This document shows positions 1 to 7,339 of a DNA stretch of 26,803 nucleotides, piece after piece. This DNA is from Burkholderiales bacterium (lineage in GTDB: Bacteria > Pseudomonadota > Gammaproteobacteria > Burkholderiales > Burkholderiaceae). The notes under the pieces are model-generated. The model made no database searches and had not been told where the DNA came from. It saw only the letters and a program-made list of their open reading frames with translations. Numbering within the stretch: position 1 is the stretch's first letter; each line of letters opens with the position of its first letter. The stretch covers positions 1 to 26,803 of the forward strand of contig CANBUA010000027.1 in assembly GCA_947372535.1 (NCBI GenBank). The letters run 5' to 3'. Both the position numbers and the translations under genes were made by a program.

Positions 1-3
1 GCC

Positions 4-846
4 ATGACCCTCACGGTGAACGAAGAACTGCGTGTCTACATCGACCCGCTGACCCCTGAAGAGCACGATGCCCTGGAGCGCAGCATCCTGGCCGAAGGTT
101 GCCGCGATGCCCTGGTGCTGTGGGGCGATGTGCTGGTCGATGGCCACAATCGATACGGCATCTGCCAGAAGCACGGCATCCCTTTCAACACCGTGCAGAA
201 CACGCGCTTTCAGTCCATGGCCGATGTGCACCTGTGGATGATCGACCAGCACCTGGGGCGGCGCAGCGTGTCGGACTTCCAGCGTGGCGTGCTGGCCTTG
301 CGCAAGAAGGACATCCTGGCCGAGCGCACGGCGTCGCAGCCGTCCTCTCCAGCGACAGAGGCGGCGGCCTCATCGCCTTTTCACGACGATGCGGACATGC
401 CTGCCATGCCCGTGACGCAGCCTGCGCCAGAGTCGTTGAACAGCCGCGAAGCCATCGCCCGCGCGGCCCGCATCAGCAGCGCCACGGTCAGCCAGATCGA
501 AAAGATCCAGAAGACGGCCGCGCCCGCGCTGGTGGCGGCGGTCAAAGCAGGCGAGGTGTCCATCAACGCAGCGGCGGCCGTGGCCTCGCTCCCGGTCGAA
601 CAGCAGGAAGCCGCCGTGGCAGGTGGCAAGAAGCAGTTGCAGCAGGCGGCCCGCCAGGTGCGCGAGGCCAAGTCGGCGGCCAAGCCCGCATTGGCCGCCG
701 CAACGTCGGAGGAAGGTGAAGACGGTGTCAAAAGCAAGGCGCCGCCCACCGACATGCTGATCGCCAGCCTGCGTCAGACCATCGCTGAACTCACGGCCGA
801 GAACACCGAGCTCAAGGCCCGGCTGGCCGCTTTGAACGCGGCGTGA
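4..846 (+). CDS. ParB/Srx-like domain protein (orphan)
   Basis: 280 residues from the first visible ATG; only three bases precede it, so a longer N-terminus cannot be excluded. Residues about 13-60 resemble the N-terminal ParB/sulfiredoxin-like fold: a helix with LTPEEHDALERSILAEG, then a strand ending in LVDGHNRY (about 44-51), the usual D-G-H-x-R box. A low-complexity Ala/Pro/Ser linker (about 108-145) follows. Residues about 147-175 contain REAIARAARISSATVSQIEKI, a plausible helix-turn-helix. The C-terminus (about 252-278) is a leucine-rich coiled coil (SLRQTIAELTAENTELKARL). Proteins of this kind include partition or plasmid-replication factors and chromosomal DNA-binding regulators. No ParA ATPase is visible beside it, so a partition role is not supported. 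DNA binding is inferred from the fold; the target is unknown. Confidence 0.75.
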   Translation: MTLTVNEELRVYIDPLTPEEHDALERSILAEGCRDALVLWGDVLVDGHNRYGICQKHGIPFNTVQNTRFQSMADVHLWMIDQHLGRRSVSDFQRGVLALRKKDILAERTASQPSSPATEAAASSPFHDDADMPAMPVTQPAPESLNSREAIARAARISSATVSQIEKIQKTAAPALVAAVKAGEVSINAAAAVASLPVEQQEAAVAGGKKQLQQAARQVREAKSAAKPALAAATSEEGEDGVKSKAPPTDMLIASLRQTIAELTAENTELKARLAALNAA

Positions 847-867
847 ACGCGGCTTGATCGGGCAGGC

Positions 868-2328
868 TCAGGACTGCTTGGAGAACGTCATCGTGCCATC
901 GGCCACATTGCCCCAGCGCAGGGTCAGGATGTCCCGCGCGTAGTTCTGGTGAAGCTTCCAGGGCTTCTTGTTGCCCTGCTTGGGGAAATGATCGATCGAG
1001 CGCTGGATGTAGCCCGAGGTGAAGTCGATCCAGTTCTCCTCCCGGACCGTGGGGTCGCTCAAGATAGGCACGCATTGCTTGAGGCCGGTGCGGCGCATGT
1101 GGTTGAGCAGGCGGCAGACGTACTGGCAGGTCAGGTCGCCCTTGAGCGTCCATGAGGCATTGGTGTAGCCCACCACGTAAGCCATGTTGGGCACGCTTGA
1201 GAGCATCATGCCCTTGTAGCTCATGCGCTGGCTCATGACCAAAGGCTGGCCATCAACCACCATCTCTACGCCGCCCATGGCGATCAGGTTCAGGCCGGTG
1301 GCCGTGACGACCAGATCCGCTGGCAGCTCCTGGCCCGAGCGCAGCTTGATGCCGTGCTCAGTGAATGACTCGATGTGGTCGGTGACCACGGACGCCCGGC
1401 CTTTGCGGATGGCACGAAACAGATCGCCATCGGGCACGATGCACACGCGCTGGTCCCAGGGCTTGTAGCTGGGCGTGAAGTGCTTGCCCACGTCGAAATC
1501 TGGCCCCAGGGCGCGCTGGACGCCACCCACAATGGCTTTCTTGACCGCCTCTGGGCGGCGCTTGGACATGCCAAAGAAGAACATGCCCAGCAGTACGTTC
1601 TTCCAGCGCGTGATCCCGTAGGCCACCTTGCCTGGCAGCACGCGCCGCAGGCCATTGGCGATCTTGTCCGAACCCGGCAGGGCCATCACGTAGGTGGGGG
1701 AGCGCTGCAACATGGTCACGTGGGCGGCCGTGGGCGTCATCGAAGGCACCAAGGTCACGGCCGTGGCACCACTGCCAATTACCACCACGCGCTGGCCGGC
1801 GTAGTCCAGATCGCTCGGCCAATGCTGCGGATGCACCACGCGGCCCTTGAAGCGCTCGATGCCGGGGAAGTCGGGCGTGTACCCCTTGTCGTAGTTGTAG
1901 TAGCCGCTGCACGCGAAGTAGAACAGGCAAGTCATCATGACCGGCTCGCGGTTCGGGCCGCGCTCGATCTCGACCGTCCAGCGGGCATCCTGGCTGGACC
2001 ACGACGCGCGCTTGACGCGGTGGCTCAGGCGGATGTGGCGCGTCAAGTCGTGTTCGCGCGCGGTTTCCTGGATGTACCGGAGGATGGCGGGGCCATCGGC
2101 AATCGCCTTGGGGCTGGTCCAGGGCTTGAAGGCGTAACCCAGGGTGTACATGTCCGAGTCCGAGCGGATGCCGGGGTAGCGGAACAGGTCCCAGGTGCCG
2201 CCGATGGACTCGCGTCCTTCGAGGATGGCAAAGCTGCGATCCGGGCACATCTCACGCAGGTGAACCCCGGCGCCGATGCCCGATAACCCTGCGCCCACGA
2301 TCAGGACGTCCACGTGCTCGATGGTCAT
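868..2328 (-). CDS. Flavin-containing monooxygenase, Baeyer-Villiger type
   Basis: 486 residues. It has an FAD-binding Rossmann motif near the N-terminus (VGAGLSG, 11-17), the segment GGTWDLFRYPGIRSDSD (about 43-59) typical of this family, and the Baeyer-Villiger fingerprint FxGxxxHxxxWP at 160-171 (F160, G162, H166, W170, P171). A second dinucleotide (NADPH) motif IGSGATA lies at about 184-190. Known members insert one oxygen atom from O2 into ketones or oxidise sulfur or nitrogen, using FAD and NADPH, in the cytosol. The closest style is the EtaA/MoxY-like group; the natural substrate cannot be told. The ATG at 2328 is preceded by TAGGAG about six bases upstream, a good ribosome binding site. 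The gene is divergent from the DUF4442 gene and convergent with the ParB-like gene. Confidence 0.9.
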   Translation of the reverse strand: MTIEHVDVLIVGAGLSGIGAGVHLREMCPDRSFAILEGRESIGGTWDLFRYPGIRSDSDMYTLGYAFKPWTSPKAIADGPAILRYIQETAREHDLTRHIRLSHRVKRASWSSQDARWTVEIERGPNREPVMMTCLFYFACSGYYNYDKGYTPDFPGIERFKGRVVHPQHWPSDLDYAGQRVVVIGSGATAVTLVPSMTPTAAHVTMLQRSPTYVMALPGSDKIANGLRRVLPGKVAYGITRWKNVLLGMFFFGMSKRRPEAVKKAIVGGVQRALGPDFDVGKHFTPSYKPWDQRVCIVPDGDLFRAIRKGRASVVTDHIESFTEHGIKLRSGQELPADLVVTATGLNLIAMGGVEMVVDGQPLVMSQRMSYKGMMLSSVPNMAYVVGYTNASWTLKGDLTCQYVCRLLNHMRRTGLKQCVPILSDPTVREENWIDFTSGYIQRSIDHFPKQGNKKPWKLHQNYARDILTLRWGNVADGTMTFSKQS

Positions 2329-2523
2329 GCTTGTCTCCTACGGCTCATGTTTTTTCACGACTTCAGGCCGCATTGTCATGGAATGATCCCCGGGGCCAGG
2401 GATTCGATTGCGACAGCCATCAAGCTGGCCGCATCCTTCGGCCCACTGATTCGCGTGGTGGCGTGAACTCTTGCCGCCAGTCTGATTACCATGCAGCCTT
2501 GTTCTTCAGGAAAACCCCTTGTC

Positions 2524-3021
2524 ATGATGACCACCCGCCCTAACCAGCTCAGCCGTCAGTTAGCCAAACTCAGCGGCCTGCCGCAGGTCTTGCGCCCCGG
2601 TTTGATGAGTTTCGTGCTGGGCCAGATCGTGCCGATGGTGGGCACAGCCAGCCTGCACTTCGAGGAGGTCTCCAGCCAGCGCGTGGTGGTGCACATCCGC
2701 AACCGCCGCAAGGTGCAGAACCACATCAAGGGGGTGCACGCGGCGGCCATGGCTTTGCTGGCCGAGACGGCCACCGGCTTTTGCGTGGGCATGAACCTGC
2801 CGGATGACAAGCTGCCCTTGATCAAGAGCATGCACGTCGATTACCTCAAGCGGGCCCAAGGCGACATGAAGGCCGTGGCCCAGTTGAGCGCCGAGCAGGT
2901 TCAGCAGATCCTCACGCAGGACAAGGGCGAGGTGACCGTGCCGGTGAACATCACCGATGCCTCGGGGCAGGCACCCATCGCCTGCCAAATGGTCTGGGCC
3001 TGGGTGCCCAAGACGCGTTGA
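2524..3021 (+). CDS. DUF4442 hotdog-fold protein (PaaI-thioesterase-like)
   Basis: 165 residues when started at ATG 2524; an upstream in-frame ATG at 2491 would add 11 residues of poor character (MQPCSSGKPLV), so I prefer 2524, with AGGA about a dozen bases upstream. The pattern RVVVHIRNRRKVQNHIKGVHAAAMALLAETATG matches the DUF4442/hotdog thioesterase family: a strand followed by the central helix that begins with N-H-x-x-x-V-H. Relatives are thought to act on acyl-CoA or acyl-ACP thioesters, but the substrate is unknown and no catalytic function is shown for DUF4442 as a whole. It is divergent from the monooxygenase across a 195-bp gap and ends 15 bp from the convergent histidine kinase gene. 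Confidence 0.8.
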   Translation: MMTTRPNQLSRQLAKLSGLPQVLRPGLMSFVLGQIVPMVGTASLHFEEVSSQRVVVHIRNRRKVQNHIKGVHAAAMALLAETATGFCVGMNLPDDKLPLIKSMHVDYLKRAQGDMKAVAQLSAEQVQQILTQDKGEVTVPVNITDASGQAPIACQMVWAWVPKTR

Positions 3022-3036
3022 GGGACGCTCACGCGC

Positions 3037-4719
3037 TCAAGCAGGTTTTTCCGAGGCCTTGCTGCGCACCTTGACGATGGCCTGCACGAGGGCCTGCCGC
3101 CCTACCGGTTTGGGCAGGTAGCCAGTGAAAGCGCAGGCGCCCGAGGTGCCCTTGTCCAGCATGATCGCGCTCATGGCGATCAGCGGTATGCCGATATTCG
3201 GCCCGGCCTGGCGGGTCGATCTGGCCACTTCATAGCCGCTGGCCCCGGGCAGTTGCAGGTCGATCAGCGCCACATCCACCGGCCGCGATTGCAGCATCTG
3301 CCGGGCACTCAGGCCATCGGGGCACTCGATCACTTCTTTCACGCCCCAGGCCTTGAGCAGGTCGGTGATGCTCTGGAGGATGTCGGCGTCGTCATCGACC
3401 ACGAGCACGCTGGTCGGTCTTGCCAGGTGCTCGCAGTCTTGCATGCTGGAGACCATGGGCAGCGGCAGGCGCAGGTGCATGGTGGTGCCCTGGCCGAGCA
3501 GGCTGTCGACCTGGAGCTGGCCTTTCATCAGGCCCATGAGCTGGCGCACCACGGCCAGGCCCAGCCCCGAGCCTTCGATGCGCTCCTGTGGGTGGGCCTT
3601 GATGCGCACGAAGGGCTCGAAGATGCGGAGCACCTGGTCGGGCGCGATGCCGCGGCCCGTGTCCTGCACCCAGCAGTGGATGAGGCCATCGGCCTCCTGC
3701 CGCAGCCCAATCGTCACCCCGCCCGAGGTGGTGTACTTCAGTGCATTGCTCACCAGGTTGTCGATGATCTGGCGCAGGCGTGGGCCATCAGCCAGCACCG
3801 TCAGTGGGCACTCGGGCAGGTCGAGCGTCAAGGACAGGTTCTTGGGCTGGGCGTTGAACTGCTGGGTCTGCTCGATGGCCAGGATCAGGGCCTGCAGGTC
3901 GATCTCGGTGATGTGGAGTTCGGGTGTGAGCTCCAGCCGGGTGAAGGCGGTGAGGTCACGGATCTGCGTCTCCAGCATGGTGGCCGCACCCATGATGCGG
4001 CGGACCGATCGCTCCATCAGTGGGCCCTGCGGCGCCTTCTCGACCAACTCCAGCGAGGTGACGATGGTCTGCAAAGGCGAGCGGACTTCGTGCGAGACCA
4101 CGGCCAAGAAGCGCTCCTTGGCCGCGAGGGATTCATGCTTGGCCTCTTCGATCATGCGGCGCAAGTGGGTCATGAAACTGAGCACCAGGATGCAGCAGGG
4201 GTGGGAGGCCAGGATGGCGCCGAACACCTGATGCTGGAGCGCGGCATTGGGGCTGCCATCGGAGAGGTAAACCCCGTAGGCGAACTGCGCCACCACGGTG
4301 CCGTAGATCACCCAGCTGACCAACGCTGCCCGCCGGTTGAGGAACACAAACAGGGCGATATAGAGCCCGGGCAAGAATTGTGCGATCGAGGCCAGGGAGT
4401 AGATGCTGATCGGATCACTGGACTGCACGCCCTGGAACAGGATGCCTTCGTAGTAAAAGATGAGCAGGCCGGCATTGACGGCCAAGGCGCGCATCATCAG
4501 ATGCCGGCTCCGCGCAATGACCCAGGCTGCGGCGAGTGTCACGGTGGCCAGGATGGGCAGCATCACCTTGTCAAAGGGCGTGGACAGCCCCTGGCGGTAC
4601 TCGCTGTAGCCGATCACGACCATGGCGGTCGCCCCCACCAGCAGCAGCCGCACGAACAATTTGCGTGCGTAGACCCAGGGGTCCTGGCCCTTGACTGGGC
4701 GCGTGTCGATGTCGATCAT
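3037..4719 (-). CDS. Membrane hybrid sensor histidine kinase/response regulator
   Basis: 560 residues. The first 185 residues hold about six hydrophobic segments (for example 22-38, 53-69, 76-92, 113-128, 132-150, 165-183) forming a membrane sensor of no family I recognise. A HisKA domain follows with phospho-acceptor His210 in SHEVRSPLQ. The HATPase domain has an N-box around DNLVSNALKYT (320-330), G1 DTGRGIAP (353-360) and G2 GSGLGLAVV (383-391). A C-terminal receiver domain carries acidic residues D442-D444, phospho-acceptor D487 (ALIDLQLPG) and Lys537 (YLPKP). There is no output domain, so the protein must signal through phosphotransfer. It lies 21 bp downstream of the BetR response regulator on the same strand, so the two are almost certainly one operon and probably cognate partners. 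Confidence 0.92.
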   Translation of the reverse strand: MIDIDTRPVKGQDPWVYARKLFVRLLLVGATAMVVIGYSEYRQGLSTPFDKVMLPILATVTLAAAWVIARSRHLMMRALAVNAGLLIFYYEGILFQGVQSSDPISIYSLASIAQFLPGLYIALFVFLNRRAALVSWVIYGTVVAQFAYGVYLSDGSPNAALQHQVFGAILASHPCCILVLSFMTHLRRMIEEAKHESLAAKERFLAVVSHEVRSPLQTIVTSLELVEKAPQGPLMERSVRRIMGAATMLETQIRDLTAFTRLELTPELHITEIDLQALILAIEQTQQFNAQPKNLSLTLDLPECPLTVLADGPRLRQIIDNLVSNALKYTTSGGVTIGLRQEADGLIHCWVQDTGRGIAPDQVLRIFEPFVRIKAHPQERIEGSGLGLAVVRQLMGLMKGQLQVDSLLGQGTTMHLRLPLPMVSSMQDCEHLARPTSVLVVDDDADILQSITDLLKAWGVKEVIECPDGLSARQMLQSRPVDVALIDLQLPGASGYEVARSTRQAGPNIGIPLIAMSAIMLDKGTSGACAFTGYLPKPVGRQALVQAIVKVRSKASEKPA

Positions 4720-4740
4720 GGTCCTGGGGCCTGATTGCCG

Positions 4741-5598
4741 TCAGGAGGTCTGTCGCGTGTGTTCGATCTTGGCCAGCAGCAGGTCCAGGCGCATGGGCTT
4801 GAGCTCGACCATCACGCCGTGGGTGTGGATGAGCTGGGCCAGGTCGGATTCGGCCTGGTCGCGCTGGATCTGGCCCGTCAGAATGACGATGGTGGCTTTG
4901 GGCGCATGGCGCGCGCGCAGGTGCTGCACCAGGTCGGCTGTGGTGCTGGTGTCGCTGCTGTACCAGTCCAGGATGTAGGTGTCAAAGCGTCTGGCCGAGG
5001 CCTGAAGCTCGGCCTTGGTGTGGAAGGCTTGGGCGTCCATGCCCCGCACCTGGAGGTTGTCCACGATGGAATCGGCCACATCGGGGTCGTCATCAAGCAC
5101 GGCCACGCCGCCCTGGGGCATGCGCTTGAGGTCCAGCTTGAGGTGGCGTACCGGCCCAATGAGGTTGCCGCCGCCCGTCAGGGTGTTGGCTGGCTCCACG
5201 CGCTGACCTTCCGGCGTATTGACCAGCATCAAAGCGGCCGGCGCCTGGGCGTCCTTGTCGAGCGAGACTTCGCAATCGAGCCAAGTGCCAGCCATGTTCA
5301 CCTTGGCGGCCTGCCAGACCAGCGGATCGGAGGGCACGGCCACCTGGTCATCGGCCTCGTCGCGGAACAAGGTGCCCAGGGTCTCCTTGAAGTGCTCGGC
5401 GATGCGCTGCAGGTCTTCTTCCAGCCAGGAACTGCGGCCGCTGATCTTGCGGTAGACCTGCGAGTAGCTGGCGTCCATGATCCCCATCAGCGTGGTCAGT
5501 TGCTGGCGGTTCTCGTCGATGCCATGCCTGGCCATGAGCGCACGGACCTTGGCGGACACGTGCTGCCGGCTGGATTGGGTGGTAGTGAGGACAGCCAT
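4741..5598 (-). CDS. BetR-domain response regulator
   Basis: 285 residues. Residues about 14-80 match the BetR helix-turn-helix domain (LMARHGIDENRQQLTTLMGIMDASYSQVYRKISGRSSWLEEDLQRIAEHF), known at the N-terminus of some proteobacterial response regulators. A linker (about 90-160) follows, then a receiver domain: acidic D169-D171 (AVLDDDPDV), phospho-acceptor D211 (YILDWYSSD), T241 and K267 (VELKPM). Thus DNA-binding precedes the receiver, the reverse of most response regulators. It is the first gene of the operon, ahead of the hybrid kinase. No strong Shine-Dalgarno is visible before ATG 5598; the start was kept because the BetR helix begins soon after. Targets are unknown; the divergent AT-rich region next to it is a natural candidate for self- or neighbour regulation. 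Confidence 0.88.
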   Translation of the reverse strand: MAVLTTTQSSRQHVSAKVRALMARHGIDENRQQLTTLMGIMDASYSQVYRKISGRSSWLEEDLQRIAEHFKETLGTLFRDEADDQVAVPSDPLVWQAAKVNMAGTWLDCEVSLDKDAQAPAALMLVNTPEGQRVEPANTLTGGGNLIGPVRHLKLDLKRMPQGGVAVLDDDPDVADSIVDNLQVRGMDAQAFHTKAELQASARRFDTYILDWYSSDTSTTADLVQHLRARHAPKATIVILTGQIQRDQAESDLAQLIHTHGVMVELKPMRLDLLLAKIEHTRQTS

Positions 5599-5906
5599 GA
5601 GTCTGTGGTGATCTGCGTCGTGAGCTGGTGATTATGGCAGCGCTGCATGCCGCGGAACATCATGGCGGACCACGCCTCGTGCTTGCTGATGCGAAAGGGG
5701 TGTGCGGTGACTTTGCAACAGCCCTTTCAAAATGAATTGCTTCAACAGGGCCATCGATTTAGCATGTTGTTGTGAATTCAACCTTTGAATTCATTGATGG
5801 CCAGGCGATCCTCGCTCAATGAAGGATCCCGCGGCAGTCATTCGCAAGGTCGGTCGACAGGGATGTGACTTGACCTTATTTCAATCATTTAATTTCGGGA
5901 ATCATC
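5599..5906. other. AT-rich divergent intergenic region
   Basis: A 308-bp stretch between the BetR operon (leftward) and the secreted-protein gene (rightward). Most of it, from about 5700, is much richer in A and T than the surrounding genes. It holds a perfect inverted repeat at 5773-5793, and a looser related sequence TGAATTGCTTCA near 5734-5745. I found no convincing coding region, RNA gene or strong sigma-70 promoter in it. Confidence 0.6.
5773..5793. promoter_or_regulatory. Perfect 9-bp inverted repeat, possible operator
   Basis: The arms TGAATTCAA (5773-5781) and TTGAATTCA (5785-5793) are perfect reverse complements separated by CCT. No T-run follows on either strand, so it does not look like an intrinsic terminator. 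The position, between two divergent transcription units and next to a DNA-binding response regulator gene, suits an operator. The binding protein is unknown. Confidence 0.45.
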
Positions 5907-6278
5907 ATGAAAATTGCTCGTTTGATCGGCGCTTTGGCGGCCGCGCTCGCCGCATTGTCTGCCACATCCGCTTCTGCCGGTGTTGTCGCCTTGACGGTGA
6001 ATAACAGTTGGGGATATGGCAGCATCAGCTATCTCAACTACGATTGTCTGGGTGGTAGTTGCCACATTTACGGTGGTGTTCAGGATAAAATCTCTGGAGA
6101 CGGGAAATGCGTGGTGGTCAGGGTCACGCAGCAAAATGGTGCGCAAACCAATTCTCGCGTCTGCACCAGTGCCACGACGTCCTATGATCTGTGGCCTAAC
6201 CCGGGCAACGGTGTTGTCCAATCCGTCGATCTGATTTGGGAAGGTGGGGCTTCGGCGCCCATGTTCTACCGCTACTAA
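5907..6278 (+). CDS. Small secreted protein, four cysteines, unknown family
   Basis: 123 residues. Residues 1-24 form a classical signal peptide: basic MKIAR, an alanine/leucine-rich core and an ASA cleavage box before Gly25. The mature part of about 99 residues is rich in Gly, Ser, Asn, Val and aromatic residues and contains four cysteines (C47, C52, C68, C86), suggesting two disulfide bonds in a beta-rich periplasmic or extracellular domain. I recognise no family. GGGA precedes the ATG by about seven bases. The HEAT-like gene starts 22 bp downstream on the same strand, so the two probably form a unit. AT-rich codons set it apart from most of the window. Confidence 0.72.
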   Translation: MKIARLIGALAAALAALSATSASAGVVALTVNNSWGYGSISYLNYDCLGGSCHIYGGVQDKISGDGKCVVVRVTQQNGAQTNSRVCTSATTSYDLWPNPGNGVVQSVDLIWEGGASAPMFYRY

Positions 6279-6300
6279 GCCTTGAGTTGAGGAACCACCT

Positions 6301-7314
6301 GTGAGCAACGTCCGATTCAACCGTGCCTGGTCTCCCATGCGATCCGATCAGCCATGGATGTTTTGGACTTGGCTCGCAGGTGCCCTGGTCACCGGATATT
6401 TGGCAGGCTTGTGCACCCAGCCAGACAAGGCGCAATTACCCCGTGACTGCCTTGTCACCAATAATTTCCCAGCCATGCCGGTTGCTGTCATCACAAAGGA
6501 CGCATCGCCCGGAAATTCTGGACCGTCTGAAAAAATACCTCCAGCATCATTGGGTCAAGCTGAATTCATTCAGCGGGCGTTGGAGCCTCAAAATCAGACC
6601 GCGCAGCAATACAGTGCGTTGCAGGAGGTCGTCAAAAGAAATGCCAATTTGCGGCAGGACTTGATCAAACGGTTCGAGACGACCCATGATCCTCAAATAA
6701 AAACCAATTTGCTGAATTTATTAATTCAAGCCAATACACCCGATGTCAAGGCATTTGCAGATGGATTGGTCATGTCCTCGGATCCTGCCAAACGAACGGA
6801 TGGTTTTCGAATTCTGACCAATATCGATCAGGCTCGCCTTGATCCCGGAACCCGGAGACAGCTTATTTCTGCTTTGGACAAGGAAGCAGATGCCAATGCG
6901 CTGGAGCAGTTAATCGCCGGCATGAGTCCCGGCGCGGCTCGCCCGCCGCAAGAAACAAGCGCCGTGGTGTCCCGGCTAAGCGAGCTGGCCAGGAGCCCTA
7001 CCGCCTCGATCCGCGCGGCCGCTGTCGGCTCTGTGGCCCGATGGAGCGAGGGTGCGGCGGTCGAAGGGGTCATTGTCGAGGCACTGAACGATGCCGATCC
7101 TGCCGTCAGTACCGCCGCTGTCTATGCCTCTTTGCAGGCTGGACTCAGAACGCCAGCCGTGAAGAGCCTGTTGTTTCAACTGGCCTCACAAGTTGGCGTC
7201 AGCAGTGATTACAAACGCAACATCGTCATGGCATTGGGCAGCTACAACCTCAATGCCCAGGATTTTGATCGCCTGGTTCAATTGCGTAGAGAACTGGGTG
7301 AGCGGGACATGTGA
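6301..7314 (+). CDS. Membrane-anchored HEAT-like repeat protein
   Basis: 337 residues from a GTG at 6301 with TGAGGAA eight bases upstream. One hydrophobic segment lies at about 18-38 (PWMFWTWLAGALVTGYLAGL) with positive residues before it, so the bulk is probably periplasmic on an N-terminal anchor. The cysteine after it is preceded by Leu, not Gly/Ala/Ser, so a lipoprotein is unlikely. From about residue 90 the protein is helical with repeated paired-helix units (for example SRLSELARSPTASIRAAAVGSVARWSE, then VIVEALNDADPAVSTAAVYASLQAG), typical of HEAT/armadillo-type scaffolds that bind other proteins. Function is unknown. The first two thirds use AT-rich codons; the last third is GC-rich like the host. 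It follows the secreted-protein gene by 22 bp. Confidence 0.75.
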   Translation: MSNVRFNRAWSPMRSDQPWMFWTWLAGALVTGYLAGLCTQPDKAQLPRDCLVTNNFPAMPVAVITKDASPGNSGPSEKIPPASLGQAEFIQRALEPQNQTAQQYSALQEVVKRNANLRQDLIKRFETTHDPQIKTNLLNLLIQANTPDVKAFADGLVMSSDPAKRTDGFRILTNIDQARLDPGTRRQLISALDKEADANALEQLIAGMSPGAARPPQETSAVVSRLSELARSPTASIRAAAVGSVARWSEGAAVEGVIVEALNDADPAVSTAAVYASLQAGLRTPAVKSLLFQLASQVGVSSDYKRNIVMALGSYNLNAQDFDRLVQLRRELGERDM

Positions 7315-7339
7315 TCCTTGTTGTCGAGGAAAAATCGGC

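Noticed and set aside
3253..4734. A 493-codon open frame opposite the hybrid kinase
   Set aside because: Antisense shadow: low-complexity His/Gln/Gly-rich translation with no family, while the kinase motifs on the minus strand are clear.
5870..5898. TTGACC with an AT-rich box as a promoter for the secreted-protein gene
   Set aside because: The AT-rich hexamers lie only about 12-13 bp downstream of TTGACC, too close for a sigma-70 promoter.
6361..6423. Lipoprotein signal in the HEAT-like protein
   Set aside because: The cysteine after the hydrophobic segment is preceded by Leu, where a lipobox needs Gly, Ala or Ser.
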